Origin: Chlorobiota bacterium
GTDB lineage: Bacteria > Bacteroidota > Ignavibacteria > OLB7
Reading direction: 5' to 3'
Assembly: GCA_021296135.1 (NCBI GenBank)
Contig: JAGWAZ010000012.1
Coordinates: forward strand, 16,705 to 53,039
Length of the DNA: 36,335 nucleotides
Below, in pieces: positions 17,107-25,072 of this stretch; position 1 is the stretch's first letter; each line of letters begins with the position of its first letter. The position numbers and the translations under genes were made by a program. The notes under the pieces were generated by a model. The model searched no databases and was not told the DNA's origin. It worked only from the letters and a program-made list of their open reading frames with translations.

Positions 17107-17140
17107 AGGGGTTTGTTCGAGGATCGAGCAGCCTCTTTTT
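17107..17140 (+). terminator. intrinsic terminator after rpsO
   Basis: AGGGG...GTTCGA (from 17107) folds on TCGAGC...CCTCT (to 17135) with a GGA loop. The stem is about 13 pairs including four G-T wobbles and one mismatch, and is followed by five T residues (17136-17140). It starts 11 nt after the rpsO stop and would end the rimP-rpsO transcript. Confidence 0.78.
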
Positions 17141-17303
17141 GATTACCGGATCTCGGAAGCATTATAGCAAATGCCAAGCACTAAGCACTAAGAACTACTA
17201 TCTAAATATTCTGTGCCAGCGTAATCTCAGACGAGACTTTGTCCCCATAACAGAACTGTAGAGAAAAGTTGTTTGAAGAATATGAGAAGGTCAAGAGCAG
17301 CCG

Positions 17304-17346
17304 AATCTCCAATGCTTCGACCCGATTCGGAGCATCGGAGATTTTG
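17304..17346 (+). promoter_or_regulatory. long hairpin in the pnp leader
   Basis: AATCTCCAATGCT (17304-17316) pairs with AGCATCGGAGATT (17331-17343) at 12 of 13 positions. Up to four further inner pairs extend the stem, and TTTT follows. It lies 160 nt before the pnp start. In enterobacteria PNPase controls its own mRNA through an RNase III-cut leader hairpin at this place; the same role here is inference. It could also be a second terminator. Confidence 0.5.
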
Positions 17347-17505
17347 CTCGCTACTCCCTTCTTCTATCTTCTAACTTCTCTGCTCGTTCGATCTTAGGCC
17401 GAAGCGTCGTTGTGAGGATTGCCTGCACACCTTTACTGCATCATGCAATCGTTCTGCGTTAGCGCTGAACAATGATTGCCCACATTAACGGAGGTATCCA
17501 CACAG

Positions 17506-19710
17506 ATGGAACGTAAAACTGTAAGCCGAGAGATCGGCGGCAAAACCATTTCTCTTGAAGCCGGACTATACGCACAACTTGCTGAGGGAGCCGTCATGGT
17601 CCGTTGTGGCGACACAATGCTGTTAGCGGTTTCTGCTTCCTCAGGTAGTCCACGCGAGGGAATCGACTTTCTTCCGCTTCAGGTTGAATATCGTGAGAAG
17701 TATGCAGCAGCCGGCAAAGTGCCCGGTGGCTTTTTTAAGCGCGAGGCTCGACCAAGCGAGCATGAAATTCTTTCAGCACGCCTGATCGATCGACCAATCC
17801 GACCGATGTTTACCAAAGGATGGACATATGAAACACAGCTTATCTGCAACGTCATGTCGTTCGACCAGGAGAATCAGGCAGATGTGCTTGGCGCTATTGG
17901 CGCCTCGGCTGCACTGCTCCTTTCAGGTATGCCATTTGAGGGGCCGATCTCCAACGTTCGTGTTGCACATGTCGATGGTGAATTCATTGTCAACCCTACG
18001 TACGAAGAAATGGAGGATTCGATTCTGGAGATTGTTGTCTCCGGCACCGATGATTCCATCACAATGGTAGAAGGAGAGGCGCGGGAAATCAGTGAAGACT
18101 TGTTTGTTGATGCGCTTGAATTTGCCCACGGCCATATCCGTGAACTGAACGCATTGCAGCGCGAACTGGCAGATCTCTTTGAGATAACCCAGCGCGAGAT
18201 GCCGGAGAAACAGGAGACACCGGAGGAGATCGTACAGCTCGTTCACGAGTATGCTGCGCAGAGAGCAGCCGACAACGTTCGCCAGCCCGGTTCAAAAGAT
18301 GAGCGACGCGATCGATATAAAACGCTTCGAGAGGAGGTCTCAAACCTGGTTGCAGAAAAGTTCTCAGGAGAAGCCCATGAAGAGCTTGAGCTGGAACCGA
18401 TTGTTGAGTCGCTGATGTATGATCTCGAAAAATCGTCAATGCGCCAGATGATCCTTGAGGAGAAAATACGACTCGATGGACGTGGACTCACCGACATCAG
18501 GCCAATCTCCTGCGAAGTCGAAGTGCTCCCTCGTGCTCATGGCTCAGCACTGTTCACTCGCGGCGAAACTCAATCCCTGACCACGTTGACTCTCGGCACA
18601 CGCCTTGATCGTCAGCTCATCGACGGACTCCTCCCGAAACACGAAAAACGATTTATTCTTCACTACAACTTTCCGCAGTTCTCTACAGGTGAAACCGGCC
18701 GCTATGGCTCGACCTCACGCCGTGAAGTCGGGCACGGCAACCTTGCCGAACGTGCGCTCACAGGAATGATTCCCGACGAGGAAGAATTCCCTTACACAAT
18801 CCGAATCGTCTCCGATATTCTGATGTCAAACGGCTCCTCCTCAATGGCGACCGTCTGTGCAGGAAGCCTTGCAATGATGAGCGGTGGCGTACCGTTGAAG
18901 AAACCGGTTGCCGGTATCGCGATGGGACTAGTAAAAGATGCGGATCACGTCGCCGTGTTGAGTGATATTCTTGGCGATGAAGATTTTCTTGGCGACATGG
19001 ATTTCAAGGTAACGGGAACACATGATGGTATCACAGCCTGCCAGATGGACATGAAGGTTCAGGGACTCTCCTTCGATATTATCCGTACAGCCCTGGCACA
19101 GGCAAAGGAGGGACGTTTCCATATTCTGGATAAGATGGCTGAGGCTATCAGCGATTCTGCCGAACAGCTTTCCAACTATGCACCGCGCCTGACCACAATC
19201 CAGATTTCAGTCGATATGATTGGAGCAGTGATCGGCTCAGGTGGCGAGACAATCAGAAGCATCGTTGCTGAGTCGGGAGCAGACCTTGATGTTCAGGATG
19301 ACGGCACAATTGTGATTGCGGCAACAAGTGGTGAGTCGGCCGACAAGGCAATCGAGATGATCGAGGATATCACGCGGGAGCCGGAAGAAGGAGAAGTTTA
19401 TGAAGGGCGCGTCACACAGATCCGTGAGGGTCTTGGCGCGATCATTGAGTTCCTGCCGAAGAAGACCGGTCTGCTCCACATCTCGGAGATCGCATACGAG
19501 CGAACGGAAAACGTGGAGGATGTCTTCAGTGTAGGGGATCGCCTGGAAGTAAAACTGCTGGAAATTAGTGATGGACGATATCGTCTGAGTCGCAGAGCAC
19601 TTCTACCGAAACCGGAAGCATGGGAGGAACGAGAGGATAATCGGCGTGGAGGTGACCGCAGAGGAGGGGATCGACGTGGTGGTGGTAATCGGCGTAGGAA
19701 CAAGGACTAA
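17506..19710 (+). CDS. pnp: polyribonucleotide nucleotidyltransferase (PNPase)
   Basis: PNPase is the phosphate-dependent 3'-5' exoribonuclease of mRNA turnover. The 734-residue product contains the first RNase PH-like domain (GGKTISLEAGLYAQLAEGA), a helical linker (around 240-310), and the second catalytic RNase PH domain (GRGLTDIRPISCEVEVLPR, RGETQSLTTLTLGT, DEDFLGDMDFKVTGTHDG with the acidic active-site residues). A KH domain with GSGG (MIGAVIGSGGETIRSI) and an S1 domain (EVYEGRVTQIREGLGAIIEF) follow. The C-terminal tail is Arg/Gly-rich (RRGGDRRGGDRRGGGNRRR), probably RNA-binding. ATG 17506 has GGAGGT at 17490-17495, a strong ribosome-binding site; an upstream TTG at 17476 is less likely. 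Confidence 0.96.
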   Translation: MERKTVSREIGGKTISLEAGLYAQLAEGAVMVRCGDTMLLAVSASSGSPREGIDFLPLQVEYREKYAAAGKVPGGFFKREARPSEHEILSARLIDRPIRPMFTKGWTYETQLICNVMSFDQENQADVLGAIGASAALLLSGMPFEGPISNVRVAHVDGEFIVNPTYEEMEDSILEIVVSGTDDSITMVEGEAREISEDLFVDALEFAHGHIRELNALQRELADLFEITQREMPEKQETPEEIVQLVHEYAAQRAADNVRQPGSKDERRDRYKTLREEVSNLVAEKFSGEAHEELELEPIVESLMYDLEKSSMRQMILEEKIRLDGRGLTDIRPISCEVEVLPRAHGSALFTRGETQSLTTLTLGTRLDRQLIDGLLPKHEKRFILHYNFPQFSTGETGRYGSTSRREVGHGNLAERALTGMIPDEEEFPYTIRIVSDILMSNGSSSMATVCAGSLAMMSGGVPLKKPVAGIAMGLVKDADHVAVLSDILGDEDFLGDMDFKVTGTHDGITACQMDMKVQGLSFDIIRTALAQAKEGRFHILDKMAEAISDSAEQLSNYAPRLTTIQISVDMIGAVIGSGGETIRSIVAESGADLDVQDDGTIVIAATSGESADKAIEMIEDITREPEEGEVYEGRVTQIREGLGAIIEFLPKKTGLLHISEIAYERTENVEDVFSVGDRLEVKLLEISDGRYRLSRRALLPKPEAWEEREDNRRGGDRRGGDRRGGGNRRRNKD

Positions 19711-19745
19711 CTTTGCTCACATTCGAGCAACGTTGCACTTTAGAT

Positions 19746-19773
19746 TTGAATTCACCAATAAAAATTCTATTTT
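19746..19773 (+). promoter_or_regulatory. possible promoter before the secreted protein at 19828
   Basis: TTGAAT and TATTTT are separated by 16 nt in an A/T-rich stretch 55 nt before the start codon. This fits a sigma70-like promoter, but the region is so A/T-rich that chance matches are likely. Confidence 0.25.
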
Positions 19774-19827
19774 TATGTTATCCTAAAAAGAAAGTCACAC
19801 AAAAAAGTCACAACTATCAAGGCAACA

Positions 19828-20823
19828 ATGAGACGAGTTTTAACCACAGCAATCCTCTTCCTGTTGGGAACCGCAGGAGTCCTGCACGCTCAGATTCCCG
19901 GTCCGCTTCAGGAAGAAGAGGAATTCAAAGTTTTCACACCGCAGAATGCGGAGGGCTACTTTAAGCCGCTCTACACTTCGCTGCAGGAGGGATTTGCCAC
20001 CAATCTCTACACAACAGCCCAGTATGACGAGAAGTGGAACATTGCTCTCGATATCTCGGTAATGGGCATGTTCATCCCTGATGACCACAAAACGTTCGAG
20101 GCAATTCTTCCCGAAAGCTATGCCGATTCGGCACAGTCGCAAACAGCAGAACTTCGTAACGGAATCATTAACCGAAACGTAAGTGGTACATCGATCCAGC
20201 CAACTGTATTCGGTGATATCTCCAATCCGGTCTTCAGCGCTCCTCAGTCAGAGGAAATACCGACACTATTCAATCGCATGGTAGGCACGGTAGGCTTTCC
20301 TGAGGGCAATGACATTAACCTGATGCCCGGCCCGCCTCACTTCCAGTTAATCCTTGGCGGACCAACCCGCACGGAACTGCGGACTCGGATCGTACCGATT
20401 CCGGGTGGAGATCGGACATTTCTCTATCTCGGGTTTGGATTGAACCAACAGATTGATCACTTCATGAACCTTTTCGGTGAAGATTCAACGATGGGTCTCG
20501 CAGTCAATACTTCCTTCCACTATATGAATTTGACAGAGACTATGGATGCAACGGGCTTTACCGGCGGCCTCCACTTCAGCAAGAGTTGGGACGGATTCAC
20601 ACTCTTTACAGGTGCTCAATACGAAACCATGACAGGAGATTTTATGGCGGAGATTCTGGACAACGAAACGATTGCGTTTGATCTGGAGTCATTCAATTCG
20701 TTCAGACTTCTCGGCGGGGCTTCATACAGAAATGGAGCAATCGAAATTCATGCTGACGGAGCGTTGGCGGCACAACCGGTAATCTCTGCCGGATTGACAA
20801 TATGGATTGCATCGTTTAAGTAA
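19828..20823 (+). CDS. secreted hypothetical protein, possibly DUF6588-like outer-membrane beta-barrel
   Basis: A 331-residue protein with a signal peptide (MRRVLTTAILFLLGTAGVLHAQ, cleavage likely after the Ala before Gln). The mature part is rich in alternating hydrophobic/polar strands with Gly and aromatic residues (KWNIALDISVMGMFIP, FLYLGFGLNQQ, GLAVNTSFHYMNL, GFTLFTGAQYETM, SAGLTIWIASFK). This resembles an outer-membrane beta-barrel and recalls the DUF6588 group of Bacteroidota; I hold that name only tentatively. The final residue is not aromatic, though FK ends the last strand. ATG 19828 has no clear Shine-Dalgarno sequence. It lies 117 nt after pnp and 116 nt before the lipoprotein gene. 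Confidence 0.75.
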   Translation: MRRVLTTAILFLLGTAGVLHAQIPGPLQEEEEFKVFTPQNAEGYFKPLYTSLQEGFATNLYTTAQYDEKWNIALDISVMGMFIPDDHKTFEAILPESYADSAQSQTAELRNGIINRNVSGTSIQPTVFGDISNPVFSAPQSEEIPTLFNRMVGTVGFPEGNDINLMPGPPHFQLILGGPTRTELRTRIVPIPGGDRTFLYLGFGLNQQIDHFMNLFGEDSTMGLAVNTSFHYMNLTETMDATGFTGGLHFSKSWDGFTLFTGAQYETMTGDFMAEILDNETIAFDLESFNSFRLLGGASYRNGAIEIHADGALAAQPVISAGLTIWIASFK

Positions 20824-20885
20824 TGGGCGGCCAGGAGAGGGTAGTGAGGAAAAAATCCTCTCGGACTCTCTCTCGACCCCTGAAT

Positions 20886-20936
20886 CTTTTGACCGTAGAA
20901 CTATTCAACTACTTAACTCTATAAACTCTTTCATAC
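20886..20936. repeat. degenerate AACTATTCAACTACTTAA low-complexity repeat
   Basis: Words such as GAACTATTCAACTACTTAAC and TCTATAAACTC directly precede the lipoprotein gene. The same words recur at 21960-22020 before the dinB-like gene (TTGAACTATTCAACTACAGA, TAAACTACTTAACC). Both copies form the 5' untranslated region of a plus-strand gene. Confidence 0.55.
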
Positions 20937-20939
20937 ACC

Positions 20940-21554
20940 ATGAATACAAGCAGAACTATCAAGGTCCTTTCCCTCGTGCTTTTTGCGTTCGCATCGGTCG
21001 GGTTAACCGGCTGCTACACCGATACGGTCGATTCGTTCAGCACACTTACATTCCAGCTCCCCGTCAACAGGCAGTTTGGAATGAAGAACATACGATTCTC
21101 TGGCACGACATCCGAGGAAGCCGTCAGCACGACAAGGGTGGATCTGCGTGAATACGAAATCTATCGGGACAATCAGGAGAATATCAGGATTGTAGATCTG
21201 TTTCAACTCGGATACTGGTTCGACACTCTCGCCGGCAATCCGAGCCTCGGCGACGCAGAGTTTGAATTTATAGAACTCTACCTGCGGCTCATTGACGAAA
21301 AAGAAGAATACCTACTTGGGCGCTACGAAAACGTTGTGGCGCGGGAATACTATAAACGACTGCATATTATTTCGACCTCTGACAACATTCCTCAGGGTAT
21401 CCTCGACTCGATCAATCGGAACCCGCAGTTCGATATGATTCTGCGACTCAGCAGACCAACGAGCAGGCGCGATAGCCTAACGTTCCCTATTATCATCGAC
21501 ACTATTTCCAGTAACGTCGATCTGGTGGTTCGACTGGAGGGGAATCTATGGTGA
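20940..21554 (+). CDS. hypothetical lipoprotein
   Basis: A 204-residue protein with a lipoprotein signal: positive MNTSRTIK, a hydrophobic VLSLVLFAFASVG core, and the lipobox LTGC with the lipidated Cys at about residue 25. The mature domain has no motif I recognise. It is Arg/Asp/Glu-rich with beta-type segments (RVDLREYEIYRDNQENIRIV, SNVDLVVRLEGNLW). It probably sits in the outer or inner membrane facing the periplasm. It lies in the same direction as, and close behind, the predicted beta-barrel protein, so a shared envelope role is plausible but unproven. Confidence 0.75.
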   Translation: MNTSRTIKVLSLVLFAFASVGLTGCYTDTVDSFSTLTFQLPVNRQFGMKNIRFSGTTSEEAVSTTRVDLREYEIYRDNQENIRIVDLFQLGYWFDTLAGNPSLGDAEFEFIELYLRLIDEKEEYLLGRYENVVAREYYKRLHIISTSDNIPQGILDSINRNPQFDMILRLSRPTSRRDSLTFPIIIDTISSNVDLVVRLEGNLW

Positions 21555-21587
21555 ATTCAAGTCTACAGTGCAACGGACGAAGGCAGG

Positions 21588-21794
21588 TCAGTAGAGCCGG
21601 TTGCGGTTGGCCTCCTCCTCGGGGAGGCGTCGATTTCCTTGGCATTCGTCCCCTATGATCTGGTCGGCTAACACCTCTCCATAGGTCGGATAGCTTGAAC
21701 GGTCAATCCGAACCGTGGGATCCCGAAGGCGAGAGCGGATCAGTGCCCTGCCGCAATGAAGGAACGCCTCGATTGGCCTACCGGGACCGATCAA
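21588..21794 (-). pseudogene. remnant of a pyridoxamine 5'-phosphate oxidase-family flavoprotein
   Basis: About 68 minus-strand codons (PIEAFLHCGRALIRSRL, then DPTVRIDRSSYPTYGEVLAD) match the C-terminal region of PPOX-family flavoproteins, where a conserved AFLHC-KA-IRS-LW-DP stretch is followed by a DRS-PT-G-ML-DQ pattern. The frame is closed upstream by TGA at 819-821 of this kilobase (21819-21821), and no N-terminal flavin-binding domain is present. The only in-frame starts are weak. A second short coding-like stretch in another minus frame (DEILRAPPDPVKVADWRSYF, about 21777-21851) adjoins it. I read the locus as gene debris. Confidence 0.55.
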
Positions 21795-21959
21795 AGTACG
21801 AGCGCCAGTCTGCCACTTTCACGGGATCCGGAGGCGCACGCAGTATCTCGTCGTTTTATTGCAAATGATCGCTTGTCGGTCAGTACGAGGTTATTAGTCT
21901 TACGTCACACTTCTCACTTCCAACTTCTTACAACTATCGACCTCCCCGACTACCGACTC

Positions 21960-22020
21960 GACAAACCATTGAACTATTCAACTACAGAACTATGTAAACT
22001 ACTTAACCATTCAACCAAGC
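21960..22020. repeat. second copy of the AACTATTCAACTAC repeat
   Basis: TTGAACTATTCAACTACAGA, TAAACTACTTAACC and ATTCAACC repeat the words seen at 20886-20936. It is preceded by CTTCTCACTTCCAACTTCT, which recurs in altered form at 22903-22930 and, reversed, at 31657-31690. Confidence 0.55.
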
Positions 22021-22087
22021 AACAACTGCATCAACACCGATGTCGTATCTTCTTTAACCAACACGAACAATCACAGCAAAAAGGACT

Positions 22088-22606
22088 ATGCTCTCAATCC
22101 CGTTTCTAAAGGAACTCTACCGTCACATGGAGTGGGCCGATTCAAAGGTATGGGGTGCAATTGTTCAGAGAAACGAGGCGGTCGAGGATAGTGAGGTTTG
22201 CAATCGACTCTACCATTCCCATGCTACCCAGCAGGGCTTTCTGCAGTTGTGGATTGAGGGACCGGTGGATCGATACGATCCATCCCGCTTTCCCAGCTTG
22301 TCAGAGATGTATGATTGGGCAAAATCATATTACAACAACGTACGTGACTTCCTCAATAACCTTGATGAGACGCAACTGGAAAAAGGGCTTCCGGTCCCCT
22401 GGGCAATGATGTTCGAACGCCAGTTGGGACAAAAGCCGGAGCCGACAACGTTGGTCGAGACAATGTTTCAGGTAGCCAACCACACCACATACCACCGAGG
22501 ACAGATCAACGCCCGGCTACGCCAGCTTGGAGGAGAGCCTCCGCTTGTTGACTATATCGCATGGATCTGGGGCGGAAGACCTGAACCTGAATGGGAAGTG
22601 TTCTGA
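22088..22606 (+). CDS. DinB/YfiT-fold putative metalloenzyme
   Basis: A 172-residue four-helix-bundle protein of the DinB superfamily. The N-terminal helix FLKELYRHMEWADSKVW is typical. The metal-ligand histidines are visible as LYHSH (H43 or H45) and NHTTYHRGQI (H132 and H136). Members include damage-inducible DinB, maleylpyruvate isomerase-like enzymes and bacillithiol or mycothiol S-transferases; the sequence does not decide between them. BshC, encoded 6 kb downstream, makes a thiol-transferase role conceivable. AAGGACT directly precedes the ATG. A bidirectional terminator lies 245 nt downstream. Confidence 0.87.
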   Translation: MLSIPFLKELYRHMEWADSKVWGAIVQRNEAVEDSEVCNRLYHSHATQQGFLQLWIEGPVDRYDPSRFPSLSEMYDWAKSYYNNVRDFLNNLDETQLEKGLPVPWAMMFERQLGQKPEPTTLVETMFQVANHTTYHRGQINARLRQLGGEPPLVDYIAWIWGGRPEPEWEVF

Positions 22607-22723
22607 GTTATTGTCTGCGCATTGGAACCTCGCTTGCTTCTTTCTATGGGCTGAAAGAACGGTAATAGATCCTGAAGGCAGAGTACTAAAATTTATCGCT
22701 GCTCAAAACTTCGGAACTATAGA

Positions 22724-22770
22724 GTACACCAGGGAGATTCCTCCTTGGTATACAAGCCGTTGAAACGGCT
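22724..22770. repeat. two adjacent hairpins behind the dinB-like gene
   Basis: GTACACCAGGGAG (22724-22736) pairs with CTCCTTGGTATAC (22741-22753) with one mismatch and one G-T pair. AGCCGT-TGAA-ACGGCT (22755-22770) follows at once and has the same build as the hairpins at 5677-5796 and 27943-27965. A GCTGAAGCATGGTGCGCTAA motif near 22801 is the reverse complement of the family at 31707-31785. There is no T-run. Confidence 0.6.
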
Positions 22771-22850
22771 GAACACCCTGTACTCCTCCATCTCCACCGC
22801 GCTGAAGCATGGTGCGCTAATAAGAACTACATAACGAAAATATGTAACGT

Positions 22851-22883
22851 AAAAAGGGAGAAGCCGCAAGCCTCTCCCCTTTT
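22851..22883. terminator. bidirectional intrinsic terminator between dinB-like gene and proS
   Basis: AAAAAGGGAG at 22851-22860 pairs with CTCCCCTTTT at 22874-22883 with one bulged C, closing over GCCGCAAGCC-type sequence. The stem ends in a T-run on the plus strand and in T5 on the minus strand. It therefore fits termination of the plus-strand transcript and of the minus-strand proS transcript, which ends 46 nt away. Confidence 0.75.
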
Positions 22884-22928
22884 CATCGGCTGTGGCGGAC
22901 GAACTTTTAACTTCTCACTTCAAACTTC

Positions 22929-24374
22929 CTAATACGCTTTTGCAAACAACGCCACCTTATTCGCTTCTTCGCCAGTATAGAAGCACGAGTCCTTTCCACC
23001 CGGCTGGTCGATCGGGAAGCAGCGTATAGTTGCTCCCGTCTCCTCCTTGATCTTCCGCTCCTGATCGTCGGTCCCGGACCACCAGACTCGTGCCCAACGA
23101 CTGGCAGCTATCACTTCGCGGAACGTCTCCACGTTTTCGACATCCGTTGTGTTTTCATCACGGAATTGCGTGGCACGCTCAAGCAAAGATTTCTGTATGT
23201 CCTCCAGCCACTCGCTCGCTCGCATCCCGGCTTCGTTCGACGGGATACCGAACTCCTTTCCTTCCTTGCCTGGTCTGTCACGGCGCGCGAAGACAACGGC
23301 ATCCTTCTCTACATCTTTCGGGCCGATTTCGATCCTGAGCGGCACACCACGCATCTCGTACTCGTTGAACTTCCAGCCCGGGTTCTCCTGGTCGCTCGTG
23401 TCGCTCTTCACACGAAGGCCTGTATCCTTCAACGACCGCTCGATCTTCTCGACCATCTCCAGCACACTCCCCTTCTGCTCATCACTCTTCCATATCGGAA
23501 CAATCACAGCCTGGTGAGGCGCGAGCCTTGGCGGGAGAATCAGCCCCTTATCGTCACCATGAGCCATGATAACGCCGCCGACCATACGCGTTGAGACACC
23601 CCACGACGTCTGCCAGACATACTCGTGCCCGCCTTCGGTTGTCAGGAACTTTGTGTCGAACGCTTTCGAGAAGTTTTGCCCCAGGTTGTGGCTTGTGCCG
23701 GACTGCAACGCCTTGCCATCCCCCATCATCGCCTCTATCGTATAGCTGGCAACCGCACCGGCGAACTTCTCGATATTCGACTTCCTTCCGGGCACCACCG
23801 GTATCGCGGCATCGTTGATCGCAAAGTCCGCGTATACGTTCAACATCCTGATTGTCTCCTCCTGCGCCTCCTCCTGCGTGGCGTGAGCAGTGTGTCCCTC
23901 CTGCCAGAGGAACTCGCTCGTCCTGAGAAACGGACGCGTCCGTAACTCCCAGCGCACAACGTTTACCCATTGGTTAATAAGGACCGGTAGATCACGATAG
24001 GACTGAATCCACTTCGAGTACATGTGGTTGATAATCGTCTCCGACGTCGGGCGGACAACAAGCGGCTCCTCAAGCTCTTTGCCACCAGCATGTGTCACAA
24101 GGGCAAGCTCCGGTGAGAATCCTTCTACGTGTTCTGCTTCCTTCTGAATAAAGGAGTATGGAATGAACATCGGGAAGTAGGCGTTCTCATGTCCGGTCTC
24201 CTTGAATCGACGGTCCAGCCCTTCCTTGATATGCTCCCACAGAGCAAACCCATACGGACGAATTACCATTGTCCCCTTCACCGGTCCGTAGTCTACAAGT
24301 TGAGCCCGACGGATAACTTCATTGTACCAGGCAGCATAGTCTTCGCTGCGTGGGATCACTCCCTGATCTGACAT
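22929..24374 (-). CDS. proS: prolyl-tRNA synthetase, archaeal/eukaryotic type
   Basis: A class II aminoacyl-tRNA synthetase charging tRNA-Pro. At 481 residues it belongs to the short form without the INS editing domain of the usual bacterial type. Visible segments are YFPMFIPYSFIQKEAEH, the PTSETIINHMYSKWI binding loop, motif 2 (RWELRTRPFLRTSEFLWQEG, then HTAHAT), GTSHNLGQNFSKAFD, motif 3 GVSTRMVGGVIMAHGDDKGL, the anticodon-binding domain (APHQAVIVPIW), and the C-terminal domain ending in the conserved Tyr (ALFAKAY). Only one Cys pair of a possible zinc site is seen (CFPIDQPGGKDSCF). It is transcribed toward the bidirectional terminator. Lack of cis-editing implies that mischarged Ala- or Cys-tRNA-Pro is handled elsewhere. 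Confidence 0.95.
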   Translation of the reverse strand: MSDQGVIPRSEDYAAWYNEVIRRAQLVDYGPVKGTMVIRPYGFALWEHIKEGLDRRFKETGHENAYFPMFIPYSFIQKEAEHVEGFSPELALVTHAGGKELEEPLVVRPTSETIINHMYSKWIQSYRDLPVLINQWVNVVRWELRTRPFLRTSEFLWQEGHTAHATQEEAQEETIRMLNVYADFAINDAAIPVVPGRKSNIEKFAGAVASYTIEAMMGDGKALQSGTSHNLGQNFSKAFDTKFLTTEGGHEYVWQTSWGVSTRMVGGVIMAHGDDKGLILPPRLAPHQAVIVPIWKSDEQKGSVLEMVEKIERSLKDTGLRVKSDTSDQENPGWKFNEYEMRGVPLRIEIGPKDVEKDAVVFARRDRPGKEGKEFGIPSNEAGMRASEWLEDIQKSLLERATQFRDENTTDVENVETFREVIAASRWARVWWSGTDDQERKIKEETGATIRCFPIDQPGGKDSCFYTGEEANKVALFAKAY

Positions 24375-24420
24375 AATCGTATGCGATTGAATCTATGCGA
24401 AAATCGAGCGCGGAATATAC

Positions 24421-24489
24421 GGGAAGTCGGGGAGAGTCGAAGGGTCGGGAGTCGGAGAAGAGAGACGGGGGGACAAGGAGAAGAGAGAT
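24421..24489. repeat. purine-rich octamer-type repeat upstream of proS
   Basis: GGGGGGACAAGGAG and GAAGAGAGA words are the reverse complement of the CT-rich words at 5386-5443 and 34196-34247. The repeat covers the immediate upstream region of proS on its non-template side. Confidence 0.6.
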
Positions 24490-24700
24490 CCTTATCAGCT
24501 ATCCCGGATGCGTCAGCTTCGAAGACTCAGAGGAAAGTAGCAATGAGAACAGGGTGGGAGAACCTGATAGCAAGGAAGTTCCTGTTAAGCTGACTCGGAT
24601 TATCATAGAACATATTTATTACCATGATACTCCACTCACTCCTTCGCCAGAACGTGGAATGACTGAAGTGGAGTATAGAGGGTATTTAAATTAAGAATGA

Positions 24701-24856
24701 CCAAAGGATCTAGAAGAAGCAGAGAAAATCTTTTCAAAAGAAAGAGAGGATCCGATTGAACGTTTTTCGCATTGGGTTTTCTCACCATCCACCCCAGTTG
24801 ATCAATTGAATGAGCTTGAAGCCATACCATCGCCACCTCTCCTCTCTACCCTGTAA
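24701..24856 (+). pseudogene. short start-less coding-like fragment
   Basis: One plus frame bounded by TGA at 24698-24700 and TAA at 24854-24856 reads KDLEEAEKIFSKEREDPIER, then FSHWVFSPSTPVDQLNELEA, and IPSPPLLSTL. The composition is protein-like, but there is no start codon and no recognisable family. It may be the C-terminal stub of a deleted gene. Chance is not excluded at this length. Confidence 0.25.
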
Positions 24857-25072
24857 GTTTGTGTGAATACTGGCTCTGCTTGGGAGTTACCTGTATCTTT
24901 TCGGGAAGATTTCGTACTCTGTTTTGCTTCATGGTTTTAGTGAATATCCACCACTAAGGTATAAAGAACACGAAAGGTAAGATTACCTCTCGACCTCCAT
25001 ATCTCTCTGCGATGTTCTTCATATCCCAAGGGCTTTCTAACAACAGACTATCATAGATTGACGGAGCATGTT

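Larger units (their letters stand above)
24375..25056. other. intergenic region with repeats and gene debris between proS and acnA
   Basis: Divergent promoters of proS and the aconitase gene must lie here but cannot be placed. The region holds the G-rich octamer-type repeat (24421-24489), an inverted repeat ATACTCCACT/AGTGGAGTAT (24627-24636 and 24667-24676), and a coding-like fragment (24701-24856). Longer frames over 24381-24694 are repeat-derived and not protein-like. Confidence 0.5.

Noticed and set aside
22527-22763. 78-codon plus-strand frame after the dinB-like gene
   Set aside because: It overlaps the dinB-like coding end in another frame and then runs into hairpin repeats.
24381-24694. 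70-99-codon plus-strand frames before acnA
   Set aside because: They begin in the purine-rich octamer repeat and show repeat-like Arg/Glu/Gly composition; no start context or homology is recognisable.
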